This document shows positions 5,379 through 10,503 of a stretch of DNA of 10,503 nt, one piece after another. This DNA comes from an uncultured Sphingomonas sp. (GTDB lineage Bacteria; Pseudomonadota; Alphaproteobacteria; Sphingomonadales; Sphingomonadaceae). The stretch covers positions 1-10,503 of the forward strand of contig CAMPIY010000045.1 of the NCBI GenBank assembly GCA_946886645.1, given 5' to 3'. How positions within the stretch are numbered: the first letter of the stretch is position 1; each line of letters starts with the position of its first letter. Both the position numbers and the translations under genes were made by a program. The notes below the pieces were generated by a model. That model did no database searches. It saw only the letters and a program-made list of their open reading frames with translations, and was not told the origin of the DNA.

Positions 5379-7826
5379 ATGCCGTACCGCACCGTCACCG
5401 CTCGCTTGCTGCTGCTCGCGGGAACCGCAATGATTGCCGCGCCCGCACTGGCTCAGGACCAACAGGCGCCCGCGGAAACTGCTTCGGCCGAGACTGCATC
5501 CGACGCCTCGGCCATTGTCGACGACAATGTCGAAACCGGCGCGATCGTCGTGACCGCCCGCCGCCGCGACGAGGCGCTGCTGGATGTTCCGATCGCCGTC
5601 ACCGCCTTCAGCGGCGCGGAGCTGGAGCGGCAGGGCGCGACCGATATTACCGACATCGCCGATACGACCCCGAACGTAACCCTTGAAGTGTCGCGCGGCA
5701 CCAACTCGACGCTGACCGCCTTCATCCGCGGCATCGGCCAGCAGGACCCGGTCGGCGGGTTCGAACAGGGCGTCGGAATCTATCTCGACGATGTTTATCT
5801 CAACCGGCCGCAGGGCGCCGTGCTCGACATTTACGATGTGGAGCGGATCGAGGTTCTGCGCGGTCCGCAAGGCACGCTCTACGGCCGCAATACGATCGGT
5901 GGCGCGATCAAATATGTCACCCGCCGCCTGTCCGACCGGCCGGAAGTCAGCGCGCGTGCCACGGTCGGCACCTACGGCCAGCTCGACGGGGTGATCACCG
6001 CTTCCTACCCGATCGCGGACATGTTCCGCGTCGGCGCGTCGGTCGCCCGCCTTACCCGCGACGGGTTCGGCAAGAATTTCACGACCGGCAAGGACAATTA
6101 CAACAAGGACGTGCTCGCCGGACGGATTTCTGCTGAAATCGGAGCGGACGAAAGCGCGCTGCTCCGCCTCAGCGCCGATTATACCAGGGACAAGAGCAAC
6201 GAGCGCGGCGGCCATCGCCTGATCGAAGGCCTCGTGTCCGGCGCTCCGGTCATCGACGATGAGTTCGACAGCTTCGGCGGGATCGTCGATCCCAAGCAAA
6301 AGGTGACCAGCAAGGGCTTCGCCGCCAATGGCCAGTTGCAGATAGCCGACGGATTGAAGCTGAAATCCATCACCGCCTATCGCAAGGACCATAGCAAGAC
6401 CCCGATCGACTTCGACGCGCTGCCCGCGATCGATGTCGACGTTCCCGGCATCTACAAGAACGACCAATTCAGTCAGGAATTCCAGCTTGAGGTCGACAAG
6501 GGGCCGCTCTCGGGCGTGGTCGGCGCATATTATCTCAACGCCAACGCGGACACGATCTTCGACGTCCGGCTCTACACCTCCTTCCCCGGCTTCGACCTCA
6601 CCGCCTTCAGCGACGGCCATGTCGATACCAAGACCTGGGCGGTGTTCGGCGACTTCAGCTATGAATTCAGCGACCAGTTCTCGGCCTCGGTCGGCGGACG
6701 CTTCACCAACGACAAGCGCCACGCCACCGTCTTCCGCCAGACCTATTTGTTCGGCGGCGCGGAGATTTTCGGCGGGTCGGGAACGCCCTTCGGCGGTCCT
6801 ACGTCGGACTTCGAAGGCAAGCGCACCGACAAGGCTTTCACGCCGCGCGTGTCGGTCAGCTTCAAGCCCAACGACGACCATCATATCTACGCCAGCTGGT
6901 CGAAGGGCTTCAAAGGCGGCGGATTCGATCCGCGCGGCCAGTCTAAATCGGCGTTCGATGCCGACGGCGACGGCGACATCGATGCCGACGACACCTTCGA
7001 ATATATGACGTTCGAGCCGGAAAAAGTGACGAGCTTCGAAATCGGCTGGAAGGCCAGCCTGCTCGACAAGCGCGTCTTCACCAGCCTCGCGCTGTTCCGC
7101 GCCAACTACAAGGACATGCAAATCCCGGCATCGACGCCCTGCCTCGATTCGAACGGGCTGCCCAGCTTCTGCGGACTGACCAGCAACGCGGGCAAGGCGC
7201 GAATCCAGGGCGTGGAGTGGGAAGGCGATGCCCGGCTGTTCGGCAATCCCGGCGGTCCGCGGCTGAACTTCGGCTGGTCGCTCGGCTACCTCGACGCCAA
7301 ATTCAAGGAGTTCATCGTGCCGATGGTGGTCGATGAAAACCTTGATCCCTTCCCCGGCGGGGAAACCCGGGACCTGAATCTCGCCGATTTCCGCAAGATC
7401 CAGAATACGCCCAAATGGACTGCCAGCGGAACGCTTCGCTATGAAACACGGCTGGCCGAGGGCAAGCTCAACCTGCTTTCGACCGTCAGCTACCGCAGCA
7501 AGAGCCAGCAGTTCGAGATCGCCAGCCCGGGGCTCGACCAGAAGGGCTTTACTCTGTGGGATGCCAGCGCGGTCTACGAGCTTCCGGGCGGCCACTGGAC
7601 CGTCGGGCTGCACGGCAAGAACCTCGCCAACAAGCGCTACATCGTCGCCGGCTATAACTTCATGAACGTGAACCCCTACACCGGCGAATATATCAACAAT
7701 GGCGCGCCGGCCGGGGCCGCGGGGGGTGTGCCCGGGCTCGAATCCGCGCTCGGCAAGGAAGGGGTGCTGACCGCCTATTACGGCAATCCGCGCCAGATCC
7801 TCTTCACCATCGGCTACAAGCTCTAG
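5379..7826 (+). CDS. TonB-dependent receptor
   Basis: This 815-residue protein is an outer-membrane, TonB-energised transporter. A signal peptide (residues 1-25, cleavage after PALA) is followed by an Ala/Glu/Asp-rich linker, a TonB-box-like segment AIVVTARRR (55-63) and the plug domain (about 64-180) with FIRGIGQQDP, GVGIYLDDVYLNR and the hallmark LRGPQGTLYGRNTIGGAI (160-177). The rest is the 22-strand barrel, including FKGGGFDPRG and ending in QILFTIGYKL. Residues 527-538 form an EF-hand-like acidic loop, and C588/C598 could make a small disulfide-closed extracellular loop. The class resembles the many sphingomonad receptors for unknown organic ligands; nothing in the sequence points to a defined siderophore. 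The ATG has a strong GGGGAGGAA ribosome binding site. A small hairpin CCGGG/CCCGG (5338-5342, 5347-5351) lies in the leader. Control by the divergent TetR-type protein is likely. Confidence 0.95.
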   Translation: MPYRTVTARLLLLAGTAMIAAPALAQDQQAPAETASAETASDASAIVDDNVETGAIVVTARRRDEALLDVPIAVTAFSGAELERQGATDITDIADTTPNVTLEVSRGTNSTLTAFIRGIGQQDPVGGFEQGVGIYLDDVYLNRPQGAVLDIYDVERIEVLRGPQGTLYGRNTIGGAIKYVTRRLSDRPEVSARATVGTYGQLDGVITASYPIADMFRVGASVARLTRDGFGKNFTTGKDNYNKDVLAGRISAEIGADESALLRLSADYTRDKSNERGGHRLIEGLVSGAPVIDDEFDSFGGIVDPKQKVTSKGFAANGQLQIADGLKLKSITAYRKDHSKTPIDFDALPAIDVDVPGIYKNDQFSQEFQLEVDKGPLSGVVGAYYLNANADTIFDVRLYTSFPGFDLTAFSDGHVDTKTWAVFGDFSYEFSDQFSASVGGRFTNDKRHATVFRQTYLFGGAEIFGGSGTPFGGPTSDFEGKRTDKAFTPRVSVSFKPNDDHHIYASWSKGFKGGGFDPRGQSKSAFDADGDGDIDADDTFEYMTFEPEKVTSFEIGWKASLLDKRVFTSLALFRANYKDMQIPASTPCLDSNGLPSFCGLTSNAGKARIQGVEWEGDARLFGNPGGPRLNFGWSLGYLDAKFKEFIVPMVVDENLDPFPGGETRDLNLADFRKIQNTPKWTASGTLRYETRLAEGKLNLLSTVSYRSKSQQFEIASPGLDQKGFTLWDASAVYELPGGHWTVGLHGKNLANKRYIVAGYNFMNVNPYTGEYINNGAPAGAAGGVPGLESALGKEGVLTAYYGNPRQILFTIGYKL

Positions 7827-7834
7827 AGCGGGGA

Positions 7835-7864
7835 AGGCGGGGCGTTTTTCGGATCGCCCCGCCT
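7835..7864 (+). terminator. Hairpin between receptor and hydrolase genes
   Basis: A perfect 10-bp stem AGGCGGGGCG (7835-7844) and CGCCCCGCCT (7855-7864) with a 10-base loop starts eight bases after the receptor stop. There is no T-run after the stem; the T5 run lies in the loop. It could attenuate transcription into the hydrolase and transporter genes or protect the 3' end of the receptor mRNA, giving higher receptor than downstream expression. Confidence 0.5.
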
Positions 7865-7876
7865 CCTTTCCATCGC

Positions 7877-8752
7877 ATGGCGGAAATCGCGACATATGAG
7901 GAGCGGCGCTGGACGTCGGGCGATGGCCTGACGCTCTATGCGCGTGACTATCCGGCTTCGGGCCAGGGCGATCGGCTCCCGGTCATCTGCCTCCACGGAC
8001 TGACCCGCAATTCGAAGGATTTCGAAGATGTCGCTCCGCGCATCGCCGTGGGCGGCCGCCGGGTGATCGTTCCCGACGTTCGGGGGCGGGGGCAGTCGGG
8101 CCGGGATCCCAAACCAGCCAACTACCATCCCAAAATCTACGCCCGCGATGTCCTGGCGCTGATGGACCTGCTCGGCATTCCCACTGCGGTGTTCCTTGGC
8201 ACGTCGATGGGCGGCATCATCACCATGACCCTGGCGGCGATCCGTTCCAACGCCGTCGCTGCCGCCATCCTCAACGACGTCGGTCCGGCCGTCGCTCCGG
8301 AGGGTATCGCCCGGATATTGGAGTACACAGGCAAAGCGCCCGCCGTGACGGATTGGGACGATGCGATCGCCTATGTTCGCGGAACCAGCTCGGCCGCCCT
8401 CCCTCATTATGGCGCGGACGATTGGCGGCGGTTTGCCGAGCGGACGTTTCGCGACGAAGGGGCGGGGCCAAAGCTCGACTATGATCCGGCCATCGCAGGT
8501 CCTCTCAAGCCGCCGTCGCGGCTGGTTACGTTCATGGCATGGCTGCTGTTTCGCAAGCTCGCCCGCAACCGCCCGACACTGCTCATTCGCGGAGAGACAT
8601 CGGACATCGTCAGCCGCGACATCGCCGACCGGATGAAACGCCAGGCGCCGGGACTCGAGCTTGCCGAAGTACCCGGCGTGGGCCATGCCCCGACACTGGA
8701 CGAGCCGGCGGCTGTTGACGCGATCTGCAACTTCCTGCGAACGGTACCCTAG
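7877..8752 (+). CDS. Alpha/beta hydrolase
   Basis: The 291-residue protein is a serine hydrolase of the alpha/beta fold, probably cytoplasmic because no signal peptide is seen. The oxyanion-hole motif HGLTR begins at H40, the nucleophile elbow is GTSMGG with S110, the acid is probably D243 in RGETSDIVS, and the catalytic histidine is H270 in GVGHAPTLDEP, so the full triad is present in the usual order. A lid region lies between about residues 135 and 225. Such enzymes cleave esters, lactones, carbon-carbon bonds or amides; the sequence does not tell which. It sits 50 bp behind the receptor and 23 bp before the transporter, so it may act on the ligand taken up by the receptor (inference). The ATG at 7877 lacks a clear ribosome binding site, and it follows the hairpin at 7835-7864 closely. 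Confidence 0.92.
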   Translation: MAEIATYEERRWTSGDGLTLYARDYPASGQGDRLPVICLHGLTRNSKDFEDVAPRIAVGGRRVIVPDVRGRGQSGRDPKPANYHPKIYARDVLALMDLLGIPTAVFLGTSMGGIITMTLAAIRSNAVAAAILNDVGPAVAPEGIARILEYTGKAPAVTDWDDAIAYVRGTSSAALPHYGADDWRRFAERTFRDEGAGPKLDYDPAIAGPLKPPSRLVTFMAWLLFRKLARNRPTLLIRGETSDIVSRDIADRMKRQAPGLELAEVPGVGHAPTLDEPAAVDAICNFLRTVP

Positions 8753-8775
8753 GCAGCGGCGAGAGGGATGGCGGC

Positions 8776-10035
8776 ATGATCAACGAGCAGCAAGCTGTCC
8801 CTTCGGCACGCGCCAATGCCGTCCTGGCACTACTGCTGCTGGCGTATATCCTCAATTTTCTCGATCGGCAGATCCTCGGTATCCTCGGCCCTGCTATCAA
8901 GGCGGACCTCCATCTCACGGACACGGAATTCGGGGCGATCGGCGGCCTCGCTTTTGCGCTCCTCTATTCGGTGCTCGGCATTCCCCTTGCCTATCTGGCC
9001 GACCGAACGAGCAGGAGCGGGGTGGTGGCAGGTGCGCTGGCGGTGTGGAGTGGTTTCACGGCGTTGTGCGGATTGGCCACAGGATATTGGCAACTGTTCC
9101 TCTTCCGCCTCGGCGTCGGCGTTGGGGAGGCAGGTGGCGTTGCACCCTCCTACGCGCTGATCGCGGATTATTTTCCGCCGGAAAGGCGCGCACGAGCCCT
9201 TGCCATTTTTTCGCTAGGCGTCCCCATCGGGCTCGGCGGTGGCTCGTTCATCGGTGCCCACCTGGCTACCTGGTTCGGTTGGCGTTCGGCCTTTCTCATC
9301 ATGGGCATCGCCGGCATCCTCCTCGCCCCGATCGTCAAATATTTCGTTCGCGATTTGCAACGGCGCGGACCGGCCGCCACCTCGGCTCCGCTGATGCAAG
9401 TCTTCCCCACCGTCGCGCGCAAACCGACGTTCTGGTTGATGGCTTTCGCCGCCTCGATGAGCTCCTTGTGCGGCTACGGCCTCGCGGTGTGGACGCCGTC
9501 GGTGCTTATTCGAAGCTTCGGCATGGAGCTGATTCCGGCGGGCAATTTTCTCGCCAGCCTGCTTCTCATCGGTGGCTGCGCGGGGGTCTTTGCCGGCGGC
9601 TGGCTGGCCGATCGCCTTGGCCGCAAGGATCGAAGCTGGTTCGCGCGGCTTCCGGCGATCGCCTGGCTGATCACCGCGCCGACTTTCGCGCTAGGGCTGA
9701 TGGCGCCCAATTTATGGATCGCCTGGCCGCTCCTGCTGATCCCCAACGCATTGAATATCCTGTGGCTTGGACCCGTCACGACCGCGGTGCAGCATTTGGT
9801 GCCACAGCCGATGCGCGCAACCGCGTCGGCCAGCTTCCTGCTGATCAATAATTTGATCGGGCTGGGCGTCGGTCCGCTGCTGATCGGCGGCATCTCCGAT
9901 TCTCTCAAGGCGACCTACGGCTCGGAATCGCTCCGTTATGCGGCGGTTGGATGTACGGCATTCTACCTCGTGGCTGCGCTGCTGATGCTTCTGGCTGTCC
10001 GGCGCATGAGCGCCGACTGGGTCGACGACGAATAG
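8776..10035 (+). CDS. Major facilitator superfamily transporter
   Basis: The 419-residue protein has about twelve hydrophobic segments in two halves, typical of a major facilitator secondary transporter of the inner membrane. The first segment contains NFLDRQILG (27-35), a motif common in the spinster-like/organic acid branch. The loop after TM2 carries the motif A variant GIPLAYLADRTSR (68-80), and the equivalent loop in the second half has GGWLADRLGRKDR starting at 274. RLGVGVGEAGGVAPSYALIADYFPPERRARA is the usual TM4-TM5 signature, with an acidic residue in the membrane. The substrate cannot be read from the sequence. An AGGG stretch lies upstream of the ATG within the 23-bp gap after the hydrolase gene, so the two are probably one operon. 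Import of the hydrolase substrate, or export of a product, are both possible. Confidence 0.92.
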   Translation: MINEQQAVPSARANAVLALLLLAYILNFLDRQILGILGPAIKADLHLTDTEFGAIGGLAFALLYSVLGIPLAYLADRTSRSGVVAGALAVWSGFTALCGLATGYWQLFLFRLGVGVGEAGGVAPSYALIADYFPPERRARALAIFSLGVPIGLGGGSFIGAHLATWFGWRSAFLIMGIAGILLAPIVKYFVRDLQRRGPAATSAPLMQVFPTVARKPTFWLMAFAASMSSLCGYGLAVWTPSVLIRSFGMELIPAGNFLASLLLIGGCAGVFAGGWLADRLGRKDRSWFARLPAIAWLITAPTFALGLMAPNLWIAWPLLLIPNALNILWLGPVTTAVQHLVPQPMRATASASFLLINNLIGLGVGPLLIGGISDSLKATYGSESLRYAAVGCTAFYLVAALLMLLAVRRMSADWVDDE

Positions 10036-10075
10036 CAACGGTTCGTCTCGCCGGGATGAACGCACCCTAAACGGC

Positions 10076-10100
10076 GGAACGCCGCGCCTTTTGACCCGTT
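10076..10100 (+). promoter_or_regulatory. Probable EcfG (general stress) promoter
   Basis: GGAAC (10076-10080) and CGTT (10097-10100) are separated by 16 bp, an exact fit to the GGAAC-N16/17-CGTT consensus known for the alphaproteobacterial general stress sigma factor EcfG, including in Sphingomonas. It lies on the correct strand, 25 bp before the ATG of the repeat protein, so transcription would start near 10107 with a short leader holding the AAGGAG ribosome binding site. The match is seen in the sequence; regulation by EcfG is inferred. Confidence 0.65.
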
Positions 10101-10125
10101 TTGTCGGTTCGAAAGGAGATTTTCC

Positions 10126-10503
10126 ATGATGAAGTGGATGCTCGCCGCCGGCGCGGCCGCGCTGGCGATCACCGCTCCCGTTGCTGCCCAGAAGGGCGGT
10201 CATGGTGGTGGAAAGGAACATGGCGGAGGCCAGCAGAAGGCCAACCACGGCGGTGGAGGCGGTCAGAAAGCCGACCGCGGCAATCGCGGCGGCGGCCAGA
10301 AAGCGGATCGCGGCAATCGTGGCGGTGGCCAGAAGGCCCAGCGTTCCGCCCGGGGCGGCGGAAACGACCGCGCCACGCGCGGCCCGCAGCGCCAGCAATT
10401 CGTCCAGCGCGACAATCGTCCGTCGCAGGGACGCGGCAACAACCAGGTCCGCCACGACGATCGCGGCAAGGGTCAGGCAATGAAGGTCGATCGCGGCAAT
10501 CGC
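10126..10503 (+). CDS. Secreted Gly/Arg/Gln-rich repeat protein (3' truncated by window)
   Basis: The reading frame is open for 126 codons to the window edge, so the C-terminus is missing. I do not recognise a family. It starts with a clear signal peptide (MMKWMLAAGAAALAITAPVAA, cleavage before QKGG), so the product is periplasmic or exported. The mature part is low-complexity and basic, with no hydrophobic core visible: Gly, Arg, Gln, Asn, Lys and Asp dominate, and it has two exact copies of the 11-residue unit GGGQKADRGNR plus a degenerate third and a VDRGNR echo at the edge. It is probably disordered. AAGGAG (10113-10118) seven bases before the ATG is a strong ribosome binding site. The upstream GGAAC-N16-CGTT site suggests stress-induced expression. 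A role in envelope protection, or nucleic acid or polyanion binding, is only speculation; similarity to small His/Arg-rich envelope proteins such as the RcnB type cannot be judged without the C-terminus. Confidence 0.75.
   Translation, partial: MMKWMLAAGAAALAITAPVAAQKGGHGGGKEHGGGQQKANHGGGGGQKADRGNRGGGQKADRGNRGGGQKAQRSARGGGNDRATRGPQRQQFVQRDNRPSQGRGNNQVRHDDRGKGQAMKVDRGNR
10255..10338 (+). repeat. 33-bp in-frame tandem repeat
   Basis: Two adjacent 33-bp units (10255-10287 and 10288-10320) encode identical 11-residue sequences GGGQKADRGNR while differing at several third codon positions. A partial third unit follows (GGGQKAQR, to about 10344), and a degenerate GGGQQKANHG precedes them. Conservation of the protein sequence over synonymous changes suggests that the unit is maintained by selection rather than being a fresh duplication. 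Confidence 0.8.

Noticed and set aside
5304..7895. Long minus-strand open frame of 863 codons opposite the receptor gene
   Set aside because: It is the mirror of a certain TonB-dependent receptor in GC-rich codons, which keeps antisense frames open. Its translation has no recognisable domain and is rich in Ala, Arg, Glu and Val as expected for such a shadow.
7877..8752. The alpha/beta hydrolase as the missing N-formylkynurenine formamidase
   Set aside because: It lies in another transcription unit, behind the receptor and over 3 kb from kynA, and no formamidase-specific motif is visible.
10072..10092. Short hairpin CGGCG-GAA-CGCCG followed by CGCC and TTTT, as terminator of the transporter gene
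   Set aside because: The stem has only 5 bp with a 3-base loop, the T-run is four bases and not adjacent, and the same bases are better explained by the GGAAC promoter element. A weak terminator role is not excluded.
10091..10096. TTGACC as a housekeeping -35 element for the repeat protein
   Set aside because: At a spacing of 17 bp the -10 position falls on the ribosome binding site, and no TATAAT-like sequence is there.
10255..10338. Direct repeats as a CRISPR array
   Set aside because: The units are contiguous, have no spacers, lie in frame in a coding sequence and vary at third codon positions.
9712..10455. Minus-strand open frame of 247 codons over the transporter end and the repeat gene
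   Set aside because: It runs across two plus-strand genes, and the repeats of the opposite strand explain its Ala/Val-rich periodic sequence.

Overview
The window looks like a high-GC alphaproteobacterial chromosome segment, most likely from a sphingomonad (Sphingomonadales). The evidence is the style of the TonB-dependent receptor, a CBP3-type ubiquinol-cytochrome c chaperone next to a DUF177 gene, the tryptophan 2,3-dioxygenase paired with a class V PLP enzyme, and a promoter that fits the alphaproteobacterial general stress sigma factor EcfG. This assignment is inference from protein character only. The segment is compact: genes overlap by 4 nt at several junctions and no RNA gene, CRISPR array or insertion sequence was seen.

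Left part (1-2640), housekeeping: the 3' end of feoB (ferrous iron permease) is followed closely by ssb. Convergent to ssb are two translationally coupled minus-strand genes, a ubiquinol-cytochrome c chaperone (CBP3 family) and a DUF177/YceD protein. Divergent from these is bamE, an outer-membrane assembly lipoprotein, followed by a GC-rich hairpin.

Middle part (2688-4606), tryptophan catabolism: kynA is followed with a 4-nt overlap by a class V PLP enzyme resembling a divergent kynureninase and starting on TTG. Together they could carry tryptophan to N-formylkynurenine and then, after a formamidase not seen here, to anthranilate or a related product.

Right part (4603-10035), a probable regulated uptake cluster: a TetR-type repressor is divergent from a TonB-dependent receptor, and their shared 107-bp gap holds nested inverted repeats. 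An alpha/beta hydrolase and a major facilitator transporter follow the receptor in the same direction. The set reads as outer-membrane capture, hydrolysis and inner-membrane transport of an unknown ligand, which is inference from gene content.

Right edge (10036-10503): a well-placed GGAAC-N16-CGTT promoter and a strong ribosome binding site precede a secreted Gly/Arg/Gln-rich repeat protein that runs off the window. I see no wholly new system. The most interesting items are this stress promoter with its repeat protein, the nested operator-like repeats, the EF-hand-like loop in the receptor, and the divergent kynureninase-like enzyme.
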